DNA of 64,000 bases from Phoma sp. XZ068 (Eukaryota; Ascomycota; Dothideomycetes; Pleosporales; Didymellaceae), in NCBI GenBank assembly GCA_004835665.1, contig RBKR01000017.1, positions 186,001-250,000 on the forward strand. Reading direction: 5' to 3'. Both the position numbers and the translations under genes were made by a program. A model generated the notes under the pieces. It worked only from the letters and a program-made list of their open reading frames with translations, was not told where the DNA came from and did not search any database. Positions 37,102-48,321 of the stretch are shown one piece after another (within the stretch, counting starts at the first letter, position 1; every line of letters begins with the position of its first letter).

Positions 37102-38406
37102 TAGTATGCGCACATTTGTAGGTAGTAGTGTTCATGTGCTACTAATATTTACGGAAAGCACGAGGTGTCGTTTAATTTTCATGTCGTGCATCTGTACACA
37201 GCAGCTGACCGATAGGCCATGATCAACTTGAACTTGAAACTGTATAACGATACCTCATGGATCCGAGGTCGTATCATATCTTGAGATAATCAGTACATAG
37301 GCCATAAAATGGAGCTATGTAAGGACACAACCACGCATCATGGAACCACAACAGCGACAATCTTCTTGACTTCACCTTCATTTTTGCACTGAGAATTCCT
37401 GATGCAGATGTGAAGACTATAGTTCTTCGGAGACTGACCAATCTTTTGTGAGTGGAGTACGAGGAAACTTGTGGAGTTGGCACCATACTGCACTCTTACA
37501 TTTGTTACAAAAAGGATACTCTGCCGCTGTAAATTTCTTCTTAGAAGCTCATTACCAATAGAAAACTCACTCAGAGAGGACTGCGTGCCTTTCGTACGTG
37601 TTAGAATCAAATGTATGCAAGAAATTCAATTCTTACGGATATTACAACCAAACAAGACTCCACGAGAGCATCTGCTTTTGTAAACAGCTTTCCACTCTAC
37701 TGCCTCTCAAGGCTTGACTTTGGCAGAATGGCAATGCCATTGCAATTCGATGCTGTCTTCTACTTTCCCTACAAGTTAAGGGCTTCGGAAGGCCAGCAAT
37801 GCATGGCTGAAAGCTTGAAAAGCATCTCAGGGCCATGATTTTCCAAGAATGATAAACTTACAATTAGACCACAACTACAAAAGTGGGCAATGTGTCTGGT
37901 CCGATAAGTAGAGCATATGCCCCTGATTGTCAAACGTGGAGACAAGAGATGGAAGTCTTGTAAGCGTGCGGGAGAGTTGGAAACGTATTTTGTTGCTCAC
38001 GGACGTCGCCTTGGAATAAGTTCAGAACACCAAGAGCGCTATCGTCGCAGGAATAAGCACTTGAAATGCCATTTAGCTCGTGAGGCATGCTTGGAGTGAT
38101 TGTTATCTAGTCAGGAACTCAATTGTCCCAAAAATTATTTTGATCGTGGGCCCGATGGAATGTCTTTTGCATATCTGCAACATTCTATGGCATCAAGTCA
38201 ACAAGATAGACAAACACCAAATATTTATGGAGCAAGCCAAGCAAAGATGGGTCTCCAAGAACCACAGTCCCCAGATTATCCACCAATCAGCACCACAGAA
38301 ACCTACACACGCAACAAATCACTCCGAACGTCAAGGTACTTGAACACTGCAAACCCCAGGCCATAGCTCCTCAAGGAAATCCCTGCAAACTACGACAACA
38401 TCCAAA
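37102..38406. other. Intergenic region before PEBP
   Basis: About 1.3 kb, AT-richer than its neighbours, between two plus-strand genes. Short open frames occur but none has the codon pattern or homology of a gene. It should hold the dioxygenase 3' UTR and the PEBP promoter. Confidence 0.5.
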
Positions 38407-38982
38407 ATGGCGTCCACATCCCTCATCGACAGCCTCAAATCCGCCTCCCTCCTCCCCTCCCCCATCATCCCCGCAACCTTCAGCCCCACCTACAACCTCA
38501 ACGTCTCTTTCCCCTCCAAATCCCCATCAAATGGCTCCCTAGTCCGCGTCAGCGACGTAAAAGAAACACCCAAGGTGACATTCTCGGCCATCTCAGATTC
38601 CGCATCCGCGCAATCTTTCACATTCATCCTCATCGACCCGGATGCGCCCACGCCTGATGACCCAAAGTTCGCATACTGGCGCCACTGGGTCGTTACCAAC
38701 GTCGCCTCATCTGCCCAGGAGGTTAGTGAGGGGAAGACATTGACGCAGTATCTTGCGCCGGGGCCGAAGGACGAGAGTGGGCCGCATCGGTATTTGTTTC
38801 TGCTGTTTAAGGAGCCGGAGGGTTTCAGTATCGAGAAGAGCGATGTTGGCGGTGAGGAGTTTGTGGACAGGAGGAGTTTTGGGGCGAGAGAGTTTGTGGA
38901 GAAGCATGGGTTGGAGTTGGTGGGTGTGCAGTGGATGACGGGCGTGGGCGATGGGTGGAATGGTGGGAAAGACGAGCTGTGA
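38407..38982 (+). CDS. Phosphatidylethanolamine-binding protein (PEBP/Tfs1-like)
   Basis: Intronless, 191 residues. The family signatures are intact: the ligand-pocket motif FILIDPDAPTPDDP, then the GPHRYLFLLF motif (GxHRY), with RHWVVTNV between them. PEBPs are small cytosolic proteins. The yeast homologue Tfs1 inhibits carboxypeptidase Y and Ras-GAP Ira2; a similar inhibitory role is possible but not shown. The start ATG at 38407 has a good AAAATGG context. Confidence 0.94.
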   Translation: MASTSLIDSLKSASLLPSPIIPATFSPTYNLNVSFPSKSPSNGSLVRVSDVKETPKVTFSAISDSASAQSFTFILIDPDAPTPDDPKFAYWRHWVVTNVASSAQEVSEGKTLTQYLAPGPKDESGPHRYLFLLFKEPEGFSIEKSDVGGEEFVDRRSFGAREFVEKHGLELVGVQWMTGVGDGWNGGKDEL

Positions 38983-39447
38983 GGGAGATGGGAGAATCTG
39001 AGATAGCGAGATGAGAGAATTGAAAGAAGACAATTGACCTACAAGATGTGGGGCCCAAAGAAAGCGTCACGTGCCTATCCTGGTGTTTCTGATTGATGGT
39101 CAATTCGCCTTCAGTTAAGTCCAAGTAATTGCATGTTAAGTGTAACGTCAGGGTTGGTGTTATGGGTCGCTTGGTGGCGCACGACTACGACAGCAACAAG
39201 TGGATGGGTATGGTCATAAGTTCATTCGTCTTAGCAATTGAATGCTTGATAGGTCTAGTTAAACTCCAGAACACCGTGTAGAAACGCTTGGATGCAAAAA
39301 TGCCACATCATGCTATGCAAGTTGTTGTGAAGCCCGTGCTCATCTTCACCGCTCATCCGTCGTCATTCTCATCGGTCCGCATGCCTCTTCGGACCGTTTT
39401 CTTTGTACACAGCATGCGAGACTTCAGCCTGGGTAATATGATAGAGA
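38983..39447. other. Convergent intergenic region
   Basis: About 465 bases between the 3' ends of PEBP and the MYND protein. Only 3' UTRs are expected and nothing else is seen. Confidence 0.5.
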
Positions 39448-40179
39448 TTAGGCGTTGGTAGGACTGGTTGGGTTGGAAAAGTTGGGCGTCACGGATGCAG
39501 AGTAGCCCTGGTTCTGCGAGACCGGCTCGCAGACTGTGCGGTGTGCTTTCCAGGATGACTTCTGGCAGGCCTTGCCACAGTAGTATGCGTTCTTGCAGCG
39601 CGAGCAGCGAAGTCTGGCAGTTTGGCCAGAGCACGTCGAGCAAGCTGCAATGTATCGTTAGTGTTTCGTCTGGAGATTGCCACAAGGCTGAAGTGCTGCG
39701 TGGTTGCAGGCATCAAAAGGTTGGGTGGGCTGCCTTGCGAATCGAACACGCTAGGGCCGAAACGGGTAACGGATCGGGTTCCTGCAGGAGGGTGCATAAC
39801 GTACGTTTGGAAGCGGCAGCAAAGGCGGAGTTCAAACTTTCAGTAGAAGCTGCTGGGCGCAGAGACGTGAAGAAATCTGCGCGGTTGAATGCTGGAGGTG
39901 GCGATGTTGCGGCGGAGGATGGGGCGATTGACCCTGAGGACGATCGGCGAGCGGTGTCTGCGTTTCATGTCAGTCGCTGCGACAACATGACAGTGACTTC
40001 CAGAGAAGAATTTTGGAGGATCAAGATGGAAGCATACCATCGTCAGGTAGACTTTGCGCAGAATCCCTCCTCCCAAAGGTGAGCTCATGGGGGTTGACAT
40101 CTCGTCCTTCCCTCACCGCCGCACCGGCTTCGCCAAGACTCGTGGTGAAAACATTCAAGCATACACTTCGGGGCGGCAT
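39448..40179 (-). CDS. Small MYND-type zinc finger protein
   Basis: Model complement(join(39448-39644, 39805-39957, 40038-40179)) gives 163 residues. All three joins keep one frame and use consensus sites; introns are 80 and 160 bases, the second with a CACTAACG branch site. The first 100 residues are serine/alanine-rich and probably disordered. A complete MYND finger follows: CSTC, LRCSRC, YYCGKAC and WKAHRTVC, matching C-x2-C, C-x2-C, C-x3-C and H-x3-C. A short tail ends in SPTNA. MYND fingers bind proline-rich partner peptides, so a scaffold or co-repressor role is likely. A longer open frame on the opposite strand here is an antisense shadow. Confidence 0.85.
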
Positions 40180-43100
40180 TTCCTATCTCTTTCTGGTACA
40201 GTGTTCCTTGCTCTTGCGTGTTCGGAGATGTCGAGTTTGAGTGCGATTCAAAGGGGAGACTGGCGTTTAAAAGGAAGTCTGAGTTCTGCAGGTCGCAAAA
40301 TAAGATTCCTGAAGTTGCGGTGAAGCCAGCACACGGATTCGCGCTAGCGAGGAAAGGGGTTAAAGGCTGACCAAAGCGCAGAACGCGCGGTCATGTGTCT
40401 CAGACAATTGTGCGGTAAAGACAGGAAATTGAGATGTATCTTGTGGAATTGTAGGATTTGACGATGTTAATGAAGTTGGAGTGGAGTCTGTAGGGGAACG
40501 TTGCGTGAAGCTATTCGTTAGTCTACACCGCAAGCGTGATCAAGCGCCAGATCGGAGAAAAGCACTGCATGTTTCCGATCGCTTGTTGCGGACTAGGGTC
40601 GCTTGTGTTGCAGATGCAAGACGAGTGCTGCAACTGCTTCACCGACATTGACGGTTCAAGCGTTTTGACAGACGGTAAAATGTGGGGTGCAGCTGATGGC
40701 ATCGTGAGCATGCGCTACGCGTCTGTCAGCATATGAGCTGAGGGCAGGCGGCTGTTTGGCCAGTTGAGTAAGTCCATGCAACAAGACAGGCAGTGATCTA
40801 TCGAGTAAGATCTCGATGCAGAATAAGCGCACTTCACCATAGGCAACACTCAGAGCATGCACGCATCAGATAAGACGGTCGAGATCACCTTCTCACAACG
40901 TATAATCGCCTACTCAGAATTCCTTACTCAGAATTCCTTGGGCCCTTGTAACCACATTGCTTCACTCAACAGAATGGTATGTAATCAATGTCCCTTCAGC
41001 TGTCATGCAAATGGGCTTGCGCTGTGCGGGAGGCATAAGAATCCGGTGAAGTCGTAGTCAGCAAAAGCTATCCAGACTCGGTCACCCGATGCGTAGGTTG
41101 GAGGACTGATAGACAATGTTCGCCCATGTCGAAAGTCCAGCTCAACCGCAGTAGAGTTGCGAGACATCCTCTTGACAAACGGCGCAAGCTTGTGGTCGGC
41201 CGGTGCAGATCATATTAACCTGCAGTAGCCGTCATTGCCTGCTCGGTCTTTGCCTGCTCGATACCAATTCAACCAAGGTTTTAGCGGTAGTTCGATGCCA
41301 TCCACAGTACGATAAGGCAACCGAACCTACGTAGTTCGAACCGCTACCCACTGATGAGGGGGTAAGAGCCTCCATCCCTGGTGCATGCGTCTTCGATCGG
41401 CGTAACTGATCGCCCGAATTGGGTGTCCTGATGCACTGCCGTCACTGCCGTAACGTGGCATCAAGCATGGCACTCGGCACAAAAGAAAACAGCTGAGCAT
41501 GTAACGAAGGGTAGTATTGAGCCATTCGCGAAGTCACGGATGTACCATGTCCCAATCGTGGCGTCCGGCACGTCTTCCATTCTGCCAGAGCTTAGCATCA
41601 GTGGAGAAGGGAAAGACGGAAGGAATTCGTCAGCTTGAGGGTATCCAAGTGTTCGGCAAGCCAGCTTTGGCGGGGTGGTGGGCGGACAGTGGAATCGCCA
41701 GCTAGCCAGATAGAGGCAAAGGTGCTAGGGCAAGTGTCTTAGGCCTTCCGGTAATCCGCTGGTTCGCAGCTGTACAGCCCTAGTGACGTCTGCAGAGCCG
41801 CGCTAGAAGACACAAAGTTCTTCGAAGGAGTCGTGACAGGAGGGTCAGCTGCTTGGAGATGCCTAGTCTCGGCAGTATAGAGATGTGCTCGTCAAGCTCG
41901 TGTGTAACATGCGGGGCGGGCCGATCAATGAAGGGTTGGAGTCATACTTCAATCTTGATGGCTCGCTTCTTTGGGAAGTGCGGGCATTGACTCACCGACG
42001 GCGCAAAGTGCTCACCGCGATCAATTAGTTGAACTGTTGGTGGGCTGTTTCACGGTTATGTTTCAAATTGCCTCCAAGGCTTAATCGCCGTGGTGATGCT
42101 CGGTAATCAGGGCAAATGTTGCCCACAGAGTTCCCACCCAGGTGGCAGTCAGCTCGGCAAGGGTCTGCGAACTGCTGGTTGAAGCCAGGGTGCATAGAGC
42201 TTTACCGGAACGGAGCCCAATTGACGAATCACGATGATTGATTTTCCGGTCAGACCAGAGCAGCAACGCTGCGTTTGGTGTGTCAAGCGATATTCTGCAG
42301 GGCGTCTGCAGCAGGGCAGGTAGCGGCTTCTTGCAGGCCTAGGCTTGAGTACCGATTGATGAGTCTTGAGGGGACCCACGATGTTACCAGTCACGCTTGC
42401 GCCCTCGGGATGGGTAGCCAAGGGGGTGCAATGGAAGGGCGCAGGGTATCACACTGAGCGAAAGACACGGCGGTGGATAGACCGGCTATGTTCTGGACAA
42501 CACGGCAACAAGTGCACTTCGTAGTGCAATAATCAATGGGTTCGTGCTTGACACTGGCATCACACATGCGGATTTGCGTAATGAAGAGGGTCCGCAATGT
42601 ACAATGCCTGCAACGCTGTGGCAGTGCGGTGCGGTGAGACGAGAGAGAGGCTGCGCAAAGGGAAGGGTGAATGATGAGAAAGGTGGGGTGAAAAATGGCA
42701 CTAGGCTCGGACGAGAGTAGCACCTGTGGCTGATGCCTTGCCCGTTCTGCGCTTGCAAGGCAGCAAACCGCGCCAACACCATCAACCTGCGTGAACGGGG
42801 ATGCCATCGTAGGGCGGAGTGTCGAATCACAATGCACCCAGCACGGCAACTGACCTCTCTTGTTGCGCAACGCGCACGCTGATGCTCGCACTTCGAACCT
42901 GTCGGCGGATCGCGCTCAGGAGTCGAACTGGGCGGCTGCCGGTACGCTCCTCGATTGACATCCGTTCACACTGTTTCATGAAGCCATCCTTCACCATCTC
43001 CGCTGCCAACAATAGCGCAGTCTGGCGGCAGCCGTTGGACGGCCTTCTGACTTTCGAGCGCGCCAAATGTCTCTAGCTCCCCAAGTCTTTGTCGTCATGG

Positions 43101-43477
43101 GTGTAGAGAGTTGACCGCCCTCGCTAGCAGACCCACCGCTTAGCTCTGCTGATGGGCGCGCGCCAGACAAGGGCATGGACCCCTGTCGCCTAAGGATGCA
43201 TCGTTAGCTCAGGCTGCCGTCCACCATGCCCAGCTGCGGCCACCAAGACTCGAGAACTTATATTGATCGATATCCGCACCTACCATGAGTCCCTACAAAC
43301 CAACTATCACCACCAGTCCGACACACAATTCCAGGATCTGGATCCAAACATACGAATAATCAACCAAAGTCACTCGGATCGAAGAGTGACTTCATCGACT
43401 CACTGTCTCTTCTTGGCAGCAACGTCACAACGGCTTCCCGGCTACGCTCCATCTTGAAGAACCCAAACACCACCACA
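40180..43477. other. 3.3-kb divergent intergenic region
   Basis: Long gap between the start of the MYND gene (minus) and the next plus-strand gene. A 14-base perfect tandem duplication lies at 40911-40938 and TGCCTGCTCG is repeated around 41228-41253. Short open frames (longest 166 codons at 42891-42391, minus) lack a coding-like pattern. It may include a long leader of the gene at 43478. Confidence 0.45.
40911..40938. repeat. 14-base perfect tandem duplication
   Basis: TACTCAGAATTCCT occurs twice in direct succession, with an EcoRI-like GAATTC in each copy. Confidence 0.97.
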
Positions 43478-44185
43478 ATGCCGTCCGCTTCCCGACACGC
43501 AATGCCTACGGTCATCCACTCCATGCCCGTCTCCTCCAAGAAGGAGCGGGTAGTTGGATTCATGAAAGACCCCGTCCTGTCTGTCTCGCGCCCAGTAAAC
43601 AACACTGAGAGCTGGGCCTTGTACAACTTCGAGATGCACGCTCGCAAGTGTGCATACTGCCACGACCCATACGAAGTTCACCGCAGCCACGATCAGCTCT
43701 GTGAACACGGACACCGTCTGGCTCAGGAGGTGGCCTCCTACATCTACAACAAGGAAGGCAAGTCTTTCTCCACGAAGGAGGAGGACAACAAAGTCGTCCA
43801 AGTCGAGATCCCTTCTGGTTACGTTGAGGTCAGCGGCCTCTTGAAGGCTGTCGAGCGCAGCTTGCGTCACAGGTCACGCCGACCCTTTGTCTCTATGGAT
43901 CGCAGCTACCACGTTGCTCCCCGCACACCTGCCCTGCCCCAGCGACAGAAGTCCGTCAAGGTCGAGCACGATCTCAAGTCAAGGACCAAGTCCTCACGAC
44001 CACGTTCTGGCGAGGTCGTTGACTGGCCAGACAAGGTCGAGATCAGCAGCTCTACTCCCAGGCGCGGCTCACTGTACGAGGAAGACCTTGCACAGAAGCG
44101 CCGCAGCGCAAAGTACAACGTCGAAGTCCGAGAGCCCTCCGCTCGTGACCTGCGCGAGCACCGCCTCTCTGGCTACTACCGCTGA
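43478..44185 (+). CDS. Conserved fungal protein with Cys/His cluster, function unknown
   Basis: Intronless, 235 residues, starting at the ATG at 43478 (MPSASRHAMPTV). Codons are strongly C-biased, as in expressed genes. Residues about 45-80 hold WALYNFEMHARKC, then CAYC-HDPYEVHRSHDQLC-EHGH. This gives three clustered cysteines and several histidines that could bind one zinc. A helical segment follows (HRLAQEVASYIYNK), then GLLKAVERSLRHRSRRPFVSMDRSYHV. The C-terminal third is basic and serine-rich. I believe homologues are widespread in filamentous ascomycetes but cannot assign a function. No signal peptide or membrane segment is seen. Confidence 0.8.
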   Translation: MPSASRHAMPTVIHSMPVSSKKERVVGFMKDPVLSVSRPVNNTESWALYNFEMHARKCAYCHDPYEVHRSHDQLCEHGHRLAQEVASYIYNKEGKSFSTKEEDNKVVQVEIPSGYVEVSGLLKAVERSLRHRSRRPFVSMDRSYHVAPRTPALPQRQKSVKVEHDLKSRTKSSRPRSGEVVDWPDKVEISSSTPRRGSLYEEDLAQKRRSAKYNVEVREPSARDLREHRLSGYYR

Positions 44186-47100
44186 ACGACCATTTGAACG
44201 TACGACGCACACTACAATTTGAACCCTGACGCAAGTTTGGTACACCAACGACACACAACCACCTGCCACGGCAACGACAACGGCGATCTGCAAAGCAGCG
44301 CCCGTTGCGAAGACCACGCACCTATCCGCGACGCCCGCTGCACATGCACACTGCGATTACAGTTTTGCCTTGCATTTCACAATAAGCTTTGCTGCTATTT
44401 GGACACGTGGTTCGGCGCAAGGATAAAGTTACCCTGAAAACGGATAACAAAGGCTTTGCTGGACATGGGGGCCTCCACCTTCGAGGTGTTGAGAGGATTG
44501 TTTATGGAGGATATGACGCAAGAAGGCAAGAGGAATACCTAGTGTAGAGGAGATTACGAAGTCTGTTTAATGAATTCGAAGACTTGGACTTTCACATCAC
44601 TGTGCCATCATGCATTTCCTGTTCTGTAATCCGTGATCCCTGAGCCGTGACGTCTATTGCCACACCAGAAATAGCACATGAACAAATGGAGTCAAGAGCA
44701 TCGAAGTGTGTACGACACGAAAAGCTTGCAGTCTCACTCTCAAATGTTGGTAGCGAAGTGTACATCTTGCAAGGCAGAACTCGCGCACTCCATGTGGTGT
44801 CACTCTGAAACAGTCATACACCTTCTGACCCTAACCCGCTTCTTGTCGCTGCGGTGCGACACCAGGCCTAGTGCGCAACGCTCATGTGCCAGACAAGTGT
44901 TATTGTCCGCCCTAGCGAAGCCATACACCATGTTGATCAGCCGGCTCAAGCCACCCAACACGAGCACACCCTCTCAGTATATGTATCATGGGCCGAGCCG
45001 CTACCCTGCGCCTTCATGATCATTGCTGTGGCTATCGGAAATAAAGTTGCAATCTGGCTGCGATCCTTGTGCTACATTTATGTCAAGGACGGCAAGAAAC
45101 TTGCAAGGCACACGCTGACTGCATACTGCCTGCTGCCATTGTAGGCAAGAGTGATGTCGACGGCTTATCTTGGAAGCAAGATCGTGAAGGTCCGAAAAAG
45201 CGGGGCACACGTCAAGACCTAGTACGCTGCCCTCTGCTTCAACAACATCAACCCTCCAACCTGCACATCAGACGAATACATGTAAAGCCATACACCCGGT
45301 TCCATGGCGCAACATCCCTCTGTCAATCAATCGTCAGATCAATACCCAAAACACCAAATTCAAAGGTGGACACGTCGCTTGGGAGTCCAGGATACCGTTG
45401 CTGGCAGAATTCTGAGCGACCGGAATCCACTCTTGAAGCCTCACGAATGCCCAACAGCTCCGCATGGAGAACGCGAAACAGTATAACCGTGTTGATCGTG
45501 TTTGCGCATCCTTGCTGAAAAGGGTAGATGTAGTGAAGTGGCATGTAGTTCAAGACTGAGATTTTCCGTAGAGACGCGTGGGAACGGCTGGTGAACTACA
45601 GAAGGAGCTACCTCGGCGCGCGTCAGTTGAGAATGAGGCGGAGACGAGGTCGTGAAAAGATGATGTGCGAATTTTGCACAGTCTTCCTACTGTAGAGAGC
45701 TTGAATTGCACCTTCGTGATAATCGTGAAGCACCGAATTGCAGTTCAATTGCACGAATGCAGACTGCAATGCATCCCCGGTGCTTTGCAGCGCCCAAGGC
45801 CCTACCCCACATTGACTTGACAGCGGCAGGTGGATCCTCACCCTTCAACTTGCATATCGAACACGCCAACAACCTCAAAAGCCAACTGTCAAGTCGCGTC
45901 AACCCATTGATTCAGGACATCCTCGTACTGATGCCGTTAGCTCCGCTCCTCCCACTGGTAGCCGCGATAGCTGCAAGGATGCCAGTGGATCCGCGTCCAT
46001 CTTCACCGACTCTTCTTCCCACCGGTCCATCTGCACGCTGCAACGCGCATGCACTCTAAATGAGCCGCCAAACCTCACCGGTGACCCACTTTGGCCTGCT
46101 TTCGTGCAATGAAGGTGTGTTAAAGACGGTCGTGAGGACGGGTGATGTGGATCACCGGGCTCGCCCGCAGCCACGCCCGCATCCCACCTACCCACCAGCA
46201 GTGCTGAAACGCAGTCGTGATTGCGTGTTCTGACAACTGTTGCTGCTTCGATGCCGGGTTCTCCACAGAGCGCGGTTCTAGAAGACGATGAGCAGACGTG
46301 TGCAATTGCGCTTCCAGCTTTACCCCAGCACACCACTTGCGCAGCGACCACGCAAGCTAACCTAACGCGGGAGAACGCTGCTCCATCATTATCAAAGTCG
46401 CTCTCAAACGCAGGGCTATGCGCGCTGCGTCACTGGCAGAAAACTACCGCACGATTGGATGCATAGGTAATTGCACAACTTGAGTGTCACGATGGGTGTT
46501 GCTGGGAACGCTGGGGCGCAGCAGGGCTGAGTGAACGCCCGTTCAGCCACTTCGCAAAACACACGTGAACGTGGAAATTGGTGGTGGCTCAATCCGTTCT
46601 TGTCCGTCGCAGATGACGTCCTTTGGGGGCCAGTATCAACAGGTATTAAGTCTAGACTTGCAAAGTCCAAAGTCCGAACTCCTGCCCATTGCTGCCGGCT
46701 AGTGGGGGAGATGGGCGTTGGGGGCCAGAATCACGTGGCGGCTCGAAATAGCGACGGAGCCTTCGTCGACTGCGCCGCAGGAGTTCGTTTCGAGGAAATG
46801 GTGAGCGACGAATAAACGAAAGCCTTTCTGCCAGCTGTGGCTTGATGTTTCAATTGTTTTAAAAATTGCAGGCGGGACTGTGCGAGTGGTTCGTAAGTAA
46901 CAGCGCTTGTTATCCGACTTATTGGTAGCTCAAACGCTCATAGACGCGGCCTCAAGAGACCGTCTATGCTGGATCTGGTAGTGCCATGACTCTCGAGCCG
47001 CTTCATGGAAATGAAGGTTCGTGGGAGCAAAGATGTTCAACATTTTTACCTGCAAGAGTACAGTATTTGACGCGCGCCTGCCAGGGTTTGAATCATGCTC

Positions 47101-47219
47101 ATGCATACTGATATCGCAGAGAGAAGCGCCGTACCGCTGGCTTGAGTTGAAACCACAATGTCACCACCAACTCCGGCGTTTAGAATCCTCGCAATGCTGC
47201 CTCGATCGGCCGATCAAGT
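44186..47219. other. 3-kb convergent intergenic region
   Basis: Unusually long for a convergent pair. Two small plus-strand frames start with ATG: 45304-45486 (60 residues) and 45757-46059 (100 residues, with one hydrophobic stretch LVLMPLAPLLPLVAAIAA). Neither has recognisable homology. A perfect 8-bp inverted repeat (CATAGACG / CGTCTATG, 14-base loop) is at 46939-46968. No tRNA or intact element was recognised. Confidence 0.4.
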
Positions 47220-47882
47220 TCATGCCATGCTCTCTCCTGCATTTGCCCTTTCATCGGTACTGACTCTCGGCTCCCCCTCTCCGTCCAAAAGTGGCGCGTA
47301 TCCATTCTGCATGCCGGAACCGAAACTATATTCCTTCCCAAACCGGAACCCTCCTACCGAGAACGAGATCGACCCATTCTGACACTGCGGGCAGCTCATA
47401 GGGTAGCTCTGGCCACCCTGTAGCGCTTCGTTGAGTTGGACGAGTACGAAGTAGAGGTGTATCAAGCTACTATAATTAGCACTCACAAAAGCATAATGAT
47501 GGTCAGAGACTTACAAGTTGCATATGAGGAAGTTGGTCCCATAGGTTCCCAGTATCACGCCATGATCATTACGAGACCCCATGAACACCCAGGCGAGTAT
47601 CAGACACACCAACAGCCCTGTTCCAATCAGGAAGTCAAGGATGAAGTGGAAAGGTGTTCCGGTAAGGCCACCTGCTTGACATCCGCATTGCTTTTCGTTG
47701 GCGAGCAGGAGTCCGGCGTACGCAGAGGAAATAAAGAGGGGGATGAGACCGATGGCGGGGTTTACTTGTTCGAGGATGATGCCGGAGATGAGCAGGATAA
47801 TGAAAGCCGGTGGGAAGGTAGCGAGGGATATGGCGCGGAGGGCATGTGGTGTTGATTTCTGGAAGACTGTGAAGTTGATCAT
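47220..47882 (-). CDS. Four-helix membrane protein, function unknown
   Basis: Model complement(join(47220-47469, 47515-47882)) gives 205 residues; the 45-base intron has a GCTAAT branch and TATAG acceptor. The start is the ATG at 47882 (MINFTVFQKS); an upstream in-frame extension to about 47972 is less likely. Four membrane segments are visible: about 20-40 (PPAFIILLISGIIL), 47-66 (IGLIPLFISSAYAGLLLA), 85-105 (FLIGTGLLVCLILAWVF) and 115-140. The C-terminal 65 residues are polar and include CPQC and repeated glycine/serine. The topology is MARVEL/tetraspan-like, but I see no signature that assigns a family. Confidence 0.75.
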
Positions 47883-48321
47883 GATGTAGAGTCTGGTTAT
47901 TGTTCTTGTTGGATTTTGATTACAGATAGAGCAGGAAAGAGACTGTCTGAAGGAGGTAATATATGCCAGCAATGCTCGGTCAGGCCTCTACCAGCCTCAC
48001 AGCACAGAAGATTATTCTGGGGAAGATGCCAGGTATTCAAAGCTGTATTCGGACCATACCCCGAAGGCGCAGCAGGGATGTGCGGGAGGCCTGAGGCTGA
48101 GCTTGGCAGTGCAAGGCTGATTTGCAGCAGCTACCCGCAAGAGGTTGCGTGGCCCGATAATCTTATCAACATATCAATAATTTACGCTTCGTGAACAACG
48201 ACGTGAATTGACTGAAACGTGTGGTGAGCGAGAAGAAGCCTTGTGATTTGAGACTGGGTCAGGCAAGACTGGCGCTAACAAGCACGCCAACCTCTCAGCC
48301 CCCGCCATTGCAGCTGCCACC
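47883..48321. promoter_or_regulatory. Divergent promoter region, membrane protein and HET gene
   Basis: About 440 bases between divergent start codons. No other gene is seen. Confidence 0.5.

Noticed and set aside
41300..41350. tRNA-like T-arm (GGTTCGAA on minus)
   Set aside because: The stem and loop lengths do not match a T-arm, and no anticodon arm or acceptor stem pairs.
42391..42891. 166-codon minus-strand frame in the 40-43 kb gap
   Set aside because: Composition is Cys/Ser/His/Arg-rich with no codon bias or motif; looks like chance.
47040..47100. GGTTTGAATC string resembling a tRNA T-loop
   Set aside because: No cloverleaf can be drawn around it.
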